Shown here piece after piece: positions 1 to 8,146 of a stretch of 64,000 bases of DNA (its first letter is position 1; every line of letters begins with the position of its first letter). The position numbers and the translations under genes are program-made. Source of the DNA: an uncultured bacterium (lineage in GTDB: Bacteria; Cyanobacteriota; Vampirovibrionia; Gastranaerophilales; Gastranaerophilaceae); contig CASERN010000011.1 of NCBI GenBank assembly GCA_949290355.1, forward strand, positions 605,865 to 669,864. Reading direction: 5' to 3'. Below the pieces are notes generated by a model, which did no database searches, was not told the DNA's origin, and worked only from the letters and a program-made list of their open reading frames with translations.

Positions 1-639
1 ATTAAGCTTTGCTTGCTCCATCATGTTGTATAGAATAGCACAAACCTCAGCTCTTGTAGCAGGTCTGTTTGCTTCTATTTTCTTTTTGTCTTGAGAAGGT
101 GCAGTTACCAGCATATCTAAAATTTCTGCTTTGCCTGCTGGTATAACAAACCATTCAGGAACTTCTTTTACGTCTGTAAATTTTTTCGATAAAACTTCTT
201 TTGCTTTAAAATCGCTTATCTGTTCGGTTGTTAACGCATTAACCGCAACAGAAATTGATTCAGCTCTAGTTACAGTATCATCAGGTCTGAAAGGTTGTCC
301 TTCTGGCGGGCAAGAAATTAAATCAAAATATAATGCTTTTTGTATTGAATCATAAGCCCAAAATCCCGGTTCTATATCAGTAAATTTAACAGGTTGTGCA
401 ACTGTAGTATGTTCTTGTCCTAAAGCTTTTATTGCCATAGAAGCAAATTCTGCACGACTAACATTTTCGTCAGGTTTGAATGTCCCATCAGGATAACCTA
501 CTATAACACCTTTTTCTGTTAAAATTTCTATTTGCTTTGCAGCCCAATGATCCTTCGCAACATCAGGATAAGCTATTGCAGGTATTGTAAAAGCAATTAA
601 TGCAAGTGCTGATAAAGCGAACCTGAATAAATTTTTCAT
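1..639 (-). CDS. SLH-domain envelope protein, N-terminal part (cut by window edge)
   Basis: Reading the minus strand from an ATG at 639-637 gives 213 open codons with no stop before the window edge. It begins with a signal peptide (MKNLFRFALSALALIAF, then TIPAIAYPDV). Two or more S-layer-homology-like repeats follow: residues about 28-75 contain DHWAAKQIE, GYPDGTFKPDENVSRAEFA, and a second unit contains FTDIEPGFWAYDSI, FRPDDTVTRAE. SLH repeats bind secondary cell-wall polymer or peptidoglycan. In cyanobacteria and relatives such N-termini precede an outer-membrane beta-barrel (OprB-type porin), which would lie outside this window. A good ribosome site (AGGAG) lies 8 nt upstream. Which full-length family it belongs to cannot be decided from this fragment. 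Confidence 0.85.
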   Translation of the reverse strand, partial: MKNLFRFALSALALIAFTIPAIAYPDVAKDHWAAKQIEILTEKGVIVGYPDGTFKPDENVSRAEFASMAIKALGQEHTTVAQPVKFTDIEPGFWAYDSIQKALYFDLISCPPEGQPFRPDDTVTRAESISVAVNALTTEQISDFKAKEVLSKKFTDVKEVPEWFVIPAGKAEILDMLVTAPSQDKKKIEANRPATRAEVCAILYNMMEQAKLN

Positions 640-668
640 ACTCAATTCTCCTATAATAATCCTACCCC

Positions 669-694
669 TACATGGTACATGTAAAACTGTTTTA
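669..694. promoter_or_regulatory. Two adjacent perfect inverted repeats between divergent genes
   Basis: TACATG-GTA-CATGTA (669-683) is followed, with a two-base overlap, by TAAAAC-T-GTTTTA (682-694). They lie between the SLH gene and hydE. On the minus strand a possible SLH promoter (TTGCCG, 17-nt spacer, TACCAT) runs through both palindromes, so they could be operators. Binding protein unknown; inference from symmetry only. Confidence 0.35.
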
Positions 695-748
695 CGGCAA
701 CTTTTTAATAAGTTATGTTAAACATGCTTATGTTATAATATTGCAAGT

Positions 749-1747
749 ATGAATGATTTTAGCAGAAAAGAAATTATTGACATATTAAGAGATGATACTC
801 TCAATTCTTGGCTTTTTAATTATGCTGATGAGATAAGACAAAAGTATGTTGGAAATGAGGTTCATTTAAGGGGATTGATTGAATTTTCAAATATCTGCAA
901 AAATGCGTGTAAATATTGTGGGTTACGCTGTGAAAATAAAAATGTAGAAAGGTATCGTTTAACCCCTGATGATATTGTAAAGACTGCTTTTGAAGCATCA
1001 AAAATCGGATACAAAACAATTGTTCTTCAATCAGGAGAGGATGCTTTTTTCTCAAGAAAAATTCTATGTAATATAATTGAAAATATAAAAAATTTTGATG
1101 TTGCACTTACTTTGAGTATTGGAGAAAGAAGTTTTGATGACTATAAAGCATTTAAAGAAAGTGGAGCAGATCGATATCTAATAAGAATTGAAACGACAGA
1201 TAAAAATTTATATTCATTTATGCATCCAAACATGGAATTTGAAAACCGATTAAACTGTGTAAAATCTTTAAAAGATTTAGGTTATGAATTAGGTACAGGA
1301 TGTTTGGTTGGTTTGCCAGAACAGACTATTGAATCATTAGCTGATGATATTTTATTTTTCAAAGAATCTGATGCTGATATGATAGGTATTGGTCCATTTA
1401 TTCCACATCCTCAAACTCCTTTGAAAGATGCGAAACAAGGAAATTTTATACTCGCACTGAAAGTTATGGCACTTACGAGAATTTTGCTTAAAGACATAAA
1501 TATTCCAGCAACTACAGCTATGGAGACATTGAATCCAAATGGAAGAATAATCGCGCTCCAAAGCGGTGCAAATGTAATCATGCCAAATGTTACTGTTTCT
1601 AAATACAGTTCAAAGTATGAGATTTATCCTAACAAACCTTGTGTAGAAGATAATTCTGTAAATTTCAAAAAAAACTTAGAAGAAAGGATCCTATCAATAG
1701 GTCGTGTCATTTCAAAAGATTATGGTTTCCGAAAAAAAACAAAATAA
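749..1747 (+). CDS. hydE: Radical SAM protein, [FeFe]-hydrogenase maturase HydE
   Basis: 332 residues, the usual HydE length. The radical-SAM cluster motif CKNACKYC (C-x3-C-x2-C) is near residue 51-58, followed by GLRC as in HydE (C-x-Y-C-G-x-R type). The later segment TIVLQSGED is characteristic of HydE rather than biotin synthase. HydE helps build the 2Fe subcluster of the H-cluster together with HydF and HydG, which are not in this window. The C-terminal half has the BATS-like block of HydE/BioB (TTAMETLNPNGR, ANVIMPNVT). An extended -10 (TGTTATAAT, 732-740) ends 9 nt before the ATG and no Shine-Dalgarno is visible, so the mRNA is probably nearly leaderless. PylB (methylornithine synthase) is a related alternative but less likely. 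Confidence 0.85.
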   Translation: MNDFSRKEIIDILRDDTLNSWLFNYADEIRQKYVGNEVHLRGLIEFSNICKNACKYCGLRCENKNVERYRLTPDDIVKTAFEASKIGYKTIVLQSGEDAFFSRKILCNIIENIKNFDVALTLSIGERSFDDYKAFKESGADRYLIRIETTDKNLYSFMHPNMEFENRLNCVKSLKDLGYELGTGCLVGLPEQTIESLADDILFFKESDADMIGIGPFIPHPQTPLKDAKQGNFILALKVMALTRILLKDINIPATTAMETLNPNGRIIALQSGANVIMPNVTVSKYSSKYEIYPNKPCVEDNSVNFKKNLEERILSIGRVISKDYGFRKKTK

Positions 1748-1749
1748 AA

Positions 1750-1773
1750 AAACACCCTTCAAAATGGGTGTTT
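1750..1773 (-). terminator. Rho-independent terminator of the Thr-Thr-Tyr tRNA unit
   Basis: An 8-bp stem AAACACCC/GGGTGTTT with an 8-nt loop. On the minus strand it is followed by a T-rich run (complement of 1741-1749). It may also terminate hydE from the other side. Confidence 0.7.
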
Positions 1774-1779
1774 AAGAAC

Positions 1780-1862
1780 TGGGCAGGGGTGGATTCGAAC
1801 CACCGTAGTCTCGCGACGGCAGATTTACAGTCTGCTCCCTTTAGCCACTCGGGCACCTACCC
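1780..1862 (-). tRNA. tRNA-Tyr (GUA)
   Basis: Class II tRNA with a long variable arm. Acceptor stem GGGUAGG/CCUGCCC, anticodon loop CUGUAAA with anticodon GUA, T-loop GGTTCGAATCC. The 3' CCA is not encoded. It is last in a minus-strand Thr-Thr-Tyr series. Confidence 0.95.
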
Positions 1863-1882
1863 ATAAATTTAGTTTTCAAAAT

Positions 1883-1954
1883 TGCCTTTGACGGGATTTG
1901 AACCCGTGGCCTCTCCCTTACCAAGGGAGTGCGCTACCCCTGCGCCACAAAGGC
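1883..1954 (-). tRNA. tRNA-Thr (GGU)
   Basis: Cloverleaf with acceptor GCCUUUG/CAAAGGC, anticodon stem CUCCC/GGGAG and loop UUGGUAA (anticodon GGU), T-loop GGTTCAAATCC. No encoded CCA. Confidence 0.95.
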
Positions 1955-1987
1955 AAATGCCACAAGGGCTTTTTTATTAAATAAAAA

Positions 1988-2059
1988 TGCCGACTATAGG
2001 AATCGAACCTACAACCTACGGTTTACAAAACCGTTGCTCTACCATTGAGCCAAGTCGGC
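1988..2059 (-). tRNA. tRNA-Thr (UGU)
   Basis: Cloverleaf with acceptor GCCGACU/AGUCGGC, anticodon stem ACGGU/ACCGU and loop UUUGUAA (anticodon UGU), T-loop GGTTCGATTCC. No encoded CCA. First gene of the three-tRNA unit. Confidence 0.95.
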
Positions 2060-2162
2060 AAGCACATGTAATATTCTATTAAGAAAAAAGTTAAATGTCA
2101 ATACTGTTCATTCTTTTTTATTGTATAATTAAAAACGTAAGGTAAAAGAAAGGTTTTCCCTG

Positions 2163-2504
2163 ATGTATAAGTATTTTACTCCAATAGTATTGCTGACAAT
2201 ATCTAATGTTTTTATGACTTTTGCATGGTATGGTCATTTAAAACATAAGTCTACTGCTTTGTGGATTGTAATTTTAGTAAGTTGGGGAATTGCATTTTTT
2301 GAATATTGCTTTCAAGTTCCGGCAAATAGAATTGGCAGTTATGTATATTCGGCTGCTCAATTGAAAACTATTCAGGAAGCTATTACATTGATTGTTTTCT
2401 CATTCTTTTCAGTGCTTTATTTGAAAGAAGAATTTAAGTGGAATTATCTTGTCGGATTTGTTTTTGTTATTCTTGCGGTATTTTTTATATTTAAAAAATG
2501 GTAA
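2163..2504 (+). CDS. DMT superfamily / DUF486 small membrane protein
   Basis: 113 residues with four predicted membrane helices (about 5-23, 31-50, 68-85, 92-111). The sequence (FAWYGHLKHK, SWGIAFFEYCFQVPANRIG, FSVLYLKEEFKWNY) fits the DUF486/DMT_6 family, four-helix relatives of drug/metabolite transporters. Substrate unknown. An AAAGG ribosome site lies 9 nt upstream, and a TATAAT box lies near 2125. It ends directly against the convergent gene at 2505. Confidence 0.75.
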   Translation: MYKYFTPIVLLTISNVFMTFAWYGHLKHKSTALWIVILVSWGIAFFEYCFQVPANRIGSYVYSAAQLKTIQEAITLIVFSFFSVLYLKEEFKWNYLVGFVFVILAVFFIFKKW

Positions 2505-3098
2505 TTAAATTTTGTATTTTAATTTAAGCATTTTGAGGTTTCTTGAGGCTGTTTCTCTTACTTCAGGTCTTACATCTTCGTTGTTTTGTGTTTTGTATAA
2601 AAGTCTAATACATCTCATATCATATGTTGATGAAAAATAGCCTGTGTAGAATTCAACAGATTTCACGTCTTTTAAATATTCAGCTGTTTTTAAAAAATTT
2701 TCAGCTTTGTCTGAATATTTTATTGCAATGTTAAGAGTATTTTTTGTCTTTTTAGAAATATCAAGTTTTTTCCATTCTGGAACTAATGCTTTGCTTTCAT
2801 TTTCTTTAATAGCTCCTGTTAAAAATCCCATGACAGCATATTTATGTTTTCCAAACTCCATAATATTTAGGTTAGACAAATTTTGTAAAATTGAGGGTAT
2901 AAGTAATGTATCTTTTGTTCGGTAATAATTTGTCATCATGTCGTCAAGATTATTTACCATTTCTTTGGTTGAAAGATTTTTGTTATTAGCAGGTGATTTG
3001 TATGGTAATCTTAAATAAAATTCTCTAGCTATAAAAAATATTGTGATAATGAATATGAGCAGAAAAAATATATATTTGGGATTTAATTTTATTTTCAT
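2505..3098 (-). CDS. Hypothetical membrane-anchored protein
   Basis: 197 residues: one N-terminal membrane helix (YIFFLLIFIITIFFIAREF, about 9-27), then a soluble, mostly helical, lysine- and asparagine-rich domain outside or in the periplasm. The C-terminal part (EVRETASRNLKML) looks like a helical-repeat end, but I do not recognise the family. Its stop abuts the stop of the convergent DMT gene. AAGGAG lies 14 nt before the ATG, a long spacing. Confidence 0.65.
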   Translation of the reverse strand: MKIKLNPKYIFFLLIFIITIFFIAREFYLRLPYKSPANNKNLSTKEMVNNLDDMMTNYYRTKDTLLIPSILQNLSNLNIMEFGKHKYAVMGFLTGAIKENESKALVPEWKKLDISKKTKNTLNIAIKYSDKAENFLKTAEYLKDVKSVEFYTGYFSSTYDMRCIRLLYKTQNNEDVRPEVRETASRNLKMLKLKYKI

Positions 3099-3127
3099 AA
3101 TATTTTGTATTGCTCCTTAAAAAAATA

Positions 3128-3199
3128 AGCGGAAGACGGGACTCGAACCCGCGACGTCAACCTTGGGAAGGTTGCATTCTACCACTGAATTACTTCCGC
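3128..3199 (-). tRNA. tRNA-Gly (CCC)
   Basis: Acceptor GCGGAAG/CUUCCGC, anticodon stem CAACC/GGUUG with loop UUCCCAA (anticodon CCC), T-loop GGTTCGAGTCC. No encoded CCA. Confidence 0.93.
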
Positions 3200-3207
3200 A
3201 TAATCTT

Positions 3208-3236
3208 ATTATATACTAAAAACTTTATAGGTGCAA
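3208..3236 (-). promoter_or_regulatory. Sigma-70-type promoter of tRNA-Gly (CCC)
   Basis: On the minus strand TTGCAC, 17-nt spacer, TATAAT, ending 8 nt before the tRNA 5' end. A near-consensus promoter. Confidence 0.7.
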
Positions 3237-3253
3237 TTGTATAAATTCGCAAA

Positions 3254-3281
3254 TAAAAAAGAGCCTGAAAATCAGACTCTT
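3254..3281 (-). terminator. Terminator downstream of tRNA-Gly (GCC)
   Basis: Minus-strand hairpin GAGUCUG/CAGGCUC, which pairs fully only in the minus-strand RNA (one U-G pair), followed by a T-run. Confidence 0.7.
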
Positions 3282-3289
3282 CTTTATGG

Positions 3290-3361
3290 AGCGGGAGACG
3301 AGGCTCGAACTCGCGACATCCTCCTTGGCAAGGAGGCATTCTACCACTGAATTACCCCCGC
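3290..3361 (-). tRNA. tRNA-Gly (GCC)
   Basis: Acceptor GCGGGGG/CUCCCGC (one G-U pair), anticodon stem CCUCC/GGAGG with loop UUGCCAA (anticodon GCC), T-loop AGTTCGAGCC. No encoded CCA. Confidence 0.93.
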
Positions 3362-3477
3362 ATTGGGTACTTTTCTATAATACATGCTAAATTTTTTTTT
3401 GCAAGTCTTTTTATTATTGAAAGAAAAATTTTTTTATTTTATTAATTATTTTTATGCCTATTCTCTGTTTATTTTGA

Positions 3478-3696
3478 TTATTTTGAATATCTTGGTATTA
3501 TAGGATTTGTTGGAATATTATCAATATTATTTTTCCAGTTTTTAATATTCATTATTTGATTTTCAATGATTTTCCCAAGGTTTTCTTTTGCATATTGCAC
3601 ACTATACACAATTTTATTTATATGCTCAGAAATTCCATTTATTTTGGGAGGGTGTTTATATTGAGTCGAAAGCCTAAATTTAGTTATATTTAGCAT
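3478..3696 (-). CDS. Hypothetical 72-residue protein overlapping the dnaE end
   Basis: The ATG lies inside the last codons of dnaE, seven bases overlapping (ATGCTAA arrangement), which suggests translational coupling. The product is basic and Asn/Ile-rich (HPPKINGISEHINKIVYSVQ) with no recognisable domain or signal peptide. No independent ribosome site is obvious. It could be a chance ORF in AT-rich DNA, though the overlap geometry favours a real gene. Confidence 0.45.
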   Translation of the reverse strand: MLNITKFRLSTQYKHPPKINGISEHINKIVYSVQYAKENLGKIIENQIMNIKNWKNNIDNIPTNPIIPRYSK

Positions 3697-6600
3697 ATGG
3701 CAGGTTCTTCTGATTTTGTACTATCCATTGATCGTATATCGATTTCTAATCTGTTTGAAAATTGTTTTTTTAAAGTGTTAACAAGCTCGTTTGAACTTTC
3801 GACCCAAAACAAGGATGATGTAAGAATTTTTACATCATTGTCAAAGTCTTTTAATTTGAAAGTAACAGGATCAGAGCCAGAATGTTGACATAAAATATTT
3901 TTTAACAATACTATTTCTTCAAATTTAAAGTCATCAATTAGCGAAATTGTAAAAATATTTGAATTATCAACGGTTTTTACATTATCAACAATTATTGAAG
4001 GCGGTTCATCATCAGATCTTCTGTTAACTTTCCCTGAAATGATTACACGCTGTTCGCTTTGAAGATAATCTCCATATTCAGCTATTTTCCCATTAAACGC
4101 AATAACTTCAATTTTGCCTGATAAATCTTCAACAGTTAAAAATCTAATAAATTTTGTAGGATCTTTTTTTGTTGGAATTTGTCTCATAGTTGTTACAAGT
4201 CCGCATATTGTAACAATTTTATCATTCGGTAAGTTTGGGATTTCTGATATTTTATGAGTCATTAAGAATGGTAATTTATCTCTAATTGTAGATAGAGGGT
4301 GGCTTGTTACATAAAATCCTAAAAATTCTTTTTCAAAATTCTGTAATGTTCTAGCGTCATATTCTTCATCGGAACCTGCAAGTTGGAATTTTGCATCTTC
4401 TATAGCAGAGGTATCTCCAAGCATGTCAAATAGACTCCCTTGACCGGATTCTTTGGCTTTAGATTCTTTTGAGGCAGTTGATGTTATATATTCAATATTA
4501 TCCATTAATTGTTTTCTGCTTTTTTCTATAGATGCAAAAGCTCCTGCTTTGATTAATCCTTCCAAAGTTTTTTTATTAGAACATTTTGTATCTAAGCGTT
4601 TTATATAATCATATATTGATTTATATTCGCCGTTTTCTTCTCTTTCTTTGATAATTTCTTCTATTACACCTTCTCCTACTTGCTTAATTGATGCAAGCCC
4701 AAAACGGATATTTTTACCGTCAGGAGCATATTCTAAATATGATTTATTAATATCAGGAGGTAATACTTTTATTCCGTATTTTAGAGCTTCTTCAATATAG
4801 CTTTGAGTTTTGTCCTGATCTCCAGCAACGCTTGATAATAAAGCAGATAAGTATTCAACGGGATAATGGCATTTTAAATAAGCTGTTTGATATGCTACGA
4901 AAGCATAGGCCGATGAGTGTGCTCTGTTAAAGCAGTATGCTGCGAAATTTTGGATTTGTTCAAAAAGTTTCGTTGCATCTTCAGCTTTCATACCATATTT
5001 TGCAGAGCCTTCAATTAATTTGTCTTTTTGAGCAGCCATTGCAACAGGGTCTTTGTGCCCCATCATACGACGAACTTGATCGGCTTGCCCTAAAGAGTAG
5101 TCTGCCATTACCTGAAAGATTTGCATGATTTGTTCTTGATAAACCATGGTTCCATATGTATCTTTCAAGATTGGTTCTAATCTTGGATGAGCATAAGTAA
5201 TTGCCTGACGGCCATGTTTTCTTTCAACAAAGTCATCTACCATGCCAGAACCCAATGGACCCGGTCTGAATAGAGCAACTAAAGCGCCTAAATCTTCAAA
5301 AACGTCCGGTTTTAATTTTTTTACTAGACTTGTCATTCCAGATGATTCAAGTTGGAATACTCCGACTGTTTCCCCGCGGACAAGCATGTCATAAGTCGGT
5401 TTGTCATCAAGTGGAATGTGGTTTATATCAACATCTATTCCTTGACATTGTTTTACCAGTTTTACTGTCTTATGAATCATTGTCAAGTTACGCAGACCTA
5501 AAAAGTCCATTTTTAGAAGTTTCATTTTTTCTAAAATTTCTCTGTGGTACTGCGTAATAATAATACCGTCTTTTGAAGGTTGAACTGGAACAATTTGATC
5601 AAGAGGTTTGTATGAGATAATTACTCCTGCAGCGTGCATACCTATGCCGCATTTAATGCCTTCAACATTTTTTGCAGTATCTATAACTCTTTTTATTTCA
5701 GGATCTGTGTCGTAAAGGTTTTTAAGTTCAGATCCTTCTATCATAGAACCTTCAATTGTATCTTCAATTAATGAAGCTGTTTTGTTACTTTTTGCATATT
5801 CCATTCCAAAAACTCTTGCAACACTTTTAAATGCATTTCTTGCTGCAAGTGTATTGAATGTAATAATCTGACAAACTTTATCTTCGCCGTATTTTTTTAC
5901 AACGTAGTCAATAACTTCTCCACGTTTTTCAATACAAAAGTCTGTATCAATATCAGGCATGCTGAAACGTTCAGGGTTTAAGAATCTTTCAAACAAAAGG
6001 TGGTGCCTGATAGGGTCTAAGTCTGTAATATCAAGAGCATATGCAACAACTGAACCTGCAGCCGACCCCCTTCCTGGGCCTACTGGAATGTCATGAGTTT
6101 TTGCAAAGTGTATAAAATCCCAAGTTATTAAGAAATATGCAGAGAAGCCCATTTTCTCAATAATACCTAGCTCATATTTTACACGTTCTTTTAATTCAGG
6201 TGTTATTTCTTCTTCTTTATATTTCTTTTTCAGCCCTTGCATAACAAGTTCTTCCAAGTAAGAGTCTGTGGTGTGATTCGGAGGAACTTTAAAATCAGGT
6301 AATGGGGCTTCCCATTTAATTGTTACGTGGCATTGTTCTGCAATATCAACTGTGTTTTTTATACACTGGTCAAATGTTTCAGAGTCCATCCATTTGAAAG
6401 CATCACGCATTTCAGACACCGTTTTTACATAAAATTCATTATTGGGGAAATGAAAACGATTTTCTTCATCTTTCATAGATTGCGTTTGCATACAAAGTAA
6501 TGTATCATGCCAATCTGCATCTTCTTTTTTTAGATAGTGTGAATCATTGGTGATAATCATTTTAATATCGAGTTCTTTTGCAAGTCTTATTAAATCAGGA

Positions 6601-7163
6601 TTTGTTCTTTTTTGTTCTTCTAATCCATGATCTTGTAACTCAATATAATAATCTTCTCCAAATAAATCTTTATAGCGTTTAGCAACAGCTTTAGCTTCTT
6701 CGTAATCCCCTTTTAGCAGGTTTTGCAGGACTTCGCCGCCTAAACAGGCTGAGCAGCAAATTATTCCTTCATGGCGTTCTTTAAGTAATTCAAAATTAAT
6801 ACGAGGCTTCATATAAAACCCTTTGCATGCTGCATCTGATGCAAGCTTTACAAGGTTCATATATCCTTCGTTGTTTTTTGCTAATAGGATTAAGTGATAT
6901 CTAGGATTGTTATTAGGATCTCTTTCTGTAATATCTCCGTTATGGACGTAAAACTCACAACCTATGATAGGCTTAATCCCTGCTTCTTTAGCTTCCAAAT
7001 ACAAGTCAAGAGCACCATACATAACTCCATGATCTGTTATTGCAACAGCGGGCATGTTGTTTTCTTTTGCAAATTTGCATAAATCTTTTAATTTTATTGC
7101 TCCATCAAGCAGTGAAAATTCACTGTGCAAGTGTAAAGGAACAAACTGAGTAGTACTATCCAT
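3690..7163 (-). CDS. dnaE: DNA polymerase III subunit alpha
   Basis: 1157 residues, full-length DnaE. PHP domain at the N-terminus with metal-site motifs HLHSEFSLLDG (11-21) and ITDHG (42-46). Polymerase motifs: GPGRGSAAGS (362-371) and catalytic PDIDTDF (403-409). A helix-hairpin-helix/fingers region follows, with a C-terminal OB-fold (VTICGLVTTMRQ, then FLTVEDLSGKIEVIAF). This is the replicative chain-elongating polymerase. It is one continuous reading frame, unlike the intein-split DnaE of many cyanobacteria. A -10-like TAGTAT with extended TGT lies exactly 6 nt before the ATG and no ribosome site is seen, so the mRNA is probably leaderless. Confidence 0.97.
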   Translation of the reverse strand: MDSTTQFVPLHLHSEFSLLDGAIKLKDLCKFAKENNMPAVAITDHGVMYGALDLYLEAKEAGIKPIIGCEFYVHNGDITERDPNNNPRYHLILLAKNNEGYMNLVKLASDAACKGFYMKPRINFELLKERHEGIICCSACLGGEVLQNLLKGDYEEAKAVAKRYKDLFGEDYYIELQDHGLEEQKRTNPDLIRLAKELDIKMIITNDSHYLKKEDADWHDTLLCMQTQSMKDEENRFHFPNNEFYVKTVSEMRDAFKWMDSETFDQCIKNTVDIAEQCHVTIKWEAPLPDFKVPPNHTTDSYLEELVMQGLKKKYKEEEITPELKERVKYELGIIEKMGFSAYFLITWDFIHFAKTHDIPVGPGRGSAAGSVVAYALDITDLDPIRHHLLFERFLNPERFSMPDIDTDFCIEKRGEVIDYVVKKYGEDKVCQIITFNTLAARNAFKSVARVFGMEYAKSNKTASLIEDTIEGSMIEGSELKNLYDTDPEIKRVIDTAKNVEGIKCGIGMHAAGVIISYKPLDQIVPVQPSKDGIIITQYHREILEKMKLLKMDFLGLRNLTMIHKTVKLVKQCQGIDVDINHIPLDDKPTYDMLVRGETVGVFQLESSGMTSLVKKLKPDVFEDLGALVALFRPGPLGSGMVDDFVERKHGRQAITYAHPRLEPILKDTYGTMVYQEQIMQIFQVMADYSLGQADQVRRMMGHKDPVAMAAQKDKLIEGSAKYGMKAEDATKLFEQIQNFAAYCFNRAHSSAYAFVAYQTAYLKCHYPVEYLSALLSSVAGDQDKTQSYIEEALKYGIKVLPPDINKSYLEYAPDGKNIRFGLASIKQVGEGVIEEIIKEREENGEYKSIYDYIKRLDTKCSNKKTLEGLIKAGAFASIEKSRKQLMDNIEYITSTASKESKAKESGQGSLFDMLGDTSAIEDAKFQLAGSDEEYDARTLQNFEKEFLGFYVTSHPLSTIRDKLPFLMTHKISEIPNLPNDKIVTICGLVTTMRQIPTKKDPTKFIRFLTVEDLSGKIEVIAFNGKIAEYGDYLQSEQRVIISGKVNRRSDDEPPSIIVDNVKTVDNSNIFTISLIDDFKFEEIVLLKNILCQHSGSDPVTFKLKDFDNDVKILTSSLFWVESSNELVNTLKKQFSNRLEIDIRSMDSTKSEEPAIC

Positions 7164-7219
7164 AATAAGATACTAACACAATATATATTAAAAGACTTTG
7201 ATTGTTAAATAATATTATT

Positions 7220-8146
7220 TTATTCGTAATTGGAAATTGTTTCGTTGATAAGTTTAATCATTTCTTCTTTAAAAAATTTTGGAGAGCATATTTCACATTC
7301 TGTACCATATCTCATTAATCTTTTTAAAAGCATATCAAGATCTTCATTTTTATTTATAATGATTCTTGATCCGTCAGCTTCTATTTTATCTAATCTTTCC
7401 CATTCTCTTAATTTATAATTTCGAGCAAGCCTGTTTTTTATTCTATATACTATAGTCGTTGGTATTGATTGATTGGAAACGGCTGATGGTAATTGTTTTA
7501 TGTGTTTGATTCTTTCTATTGGAATTTCATATATTCTGCTTCCATTGTTCCCAAGAACTTTTAATACAACTTTTTGTTTTTGACAAGTTTGTTCAATTGG
7601 AGAACATAATAAATTTATTTCTTCTCCTTTTGTGTTTGTGTATATAATTTCAAGTTTTTGTTTTTCTTGGCAATATTTTTCACATTGTCTTATCTGTTCT
7701 ATAAGATTTTTTTGAGAAATTAACAGGTGATTTTTATTTTTTGTGTTTAATGTAGAAATAGTGTTTTGAGCTGATTTATTATATCTCACTTCCAATTTAT
7801 GAACGAATGTTTCACAATTAACCTTTATTTTCCCTTCTGGCAAAACAGCTATAGCTTCTTTTATAATTTGTATACTTTTTATGTCATCTAGGTTAAAATC
7901 AAGAGTGTATGGTGAGTTAAGCAGATGGTATTTTTTATTAATTTTTTTTATTTTTATTCCAAAAATTCTAAGAGCATTTAGATATTTATTAAGTGCAACG
8001 TGTGTATTTGATTTTCCGTCATATTTTCCGTCTGAAATAAGATCTAATACCCATTTGAATTCAACGTCTTTTTCATGAAGTCTTTTTAGAAATTCAAATA
8101 GTTTTACACACGAATCATTATATTTTTCTGTTAATTTTTTAGTCAA
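7220..8146 (-). CDS. WYL-domain transcriptional regulator (second of pair)
   Basis: 308 residues. N-terminal winged-helix-like region (about 1-75), a middle linker, then a WYL-type ligand-sensing domain (about 155-225: KLEIIYTNTKGEEINLLCSP, IYEIPIERIKHIKQL) and a WCX-like C-terminal domain (GTECEICSPKFFKEEM). The hallmark W-Y-L is degenerate here. The TTG start overlaps the end of the upstream WYL gene by 8 nt, so the two are probably co-translated. WYL proteins usually sense nucleic acids or nucleotides and control DNA-damage or defence genes; the target here is unknown. Confidence 0.75.
   Translation of the reverse strand: MTKKLTEKYNDSCVKLFEFLKRLHEKDVEFKWVLDLISDGKYDGKSNTHVALNKYLNALRIFGIKIKKINKKYHLLNSPYTLDFNLDDIKSIQIIKEAIAVLPEGKIKVNCETFVHKLEVRYNKSAQNTISTLNTKNKNHLLISQKNLIEQIRQCEKYCQEKQKLEIIYTNTKGEEINLLCSPIEQTCQKQKVVLKVLGNNGSRIYEIPIERIKHIKQLPSAVSNQSIPTTIVYRIKNRLARNYKLREWERLDKIEADGSRIIINKNEDLDMLLKRLMRYGTECEICSPKFFKEEMIKLINETISNYE

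Noticed and set aside
131..355. 74-residue ORF on the plus strand
   Set aside because: It is antisense to the SLH gene, whose signal peptide and repeats read cleanly on the minus strand.
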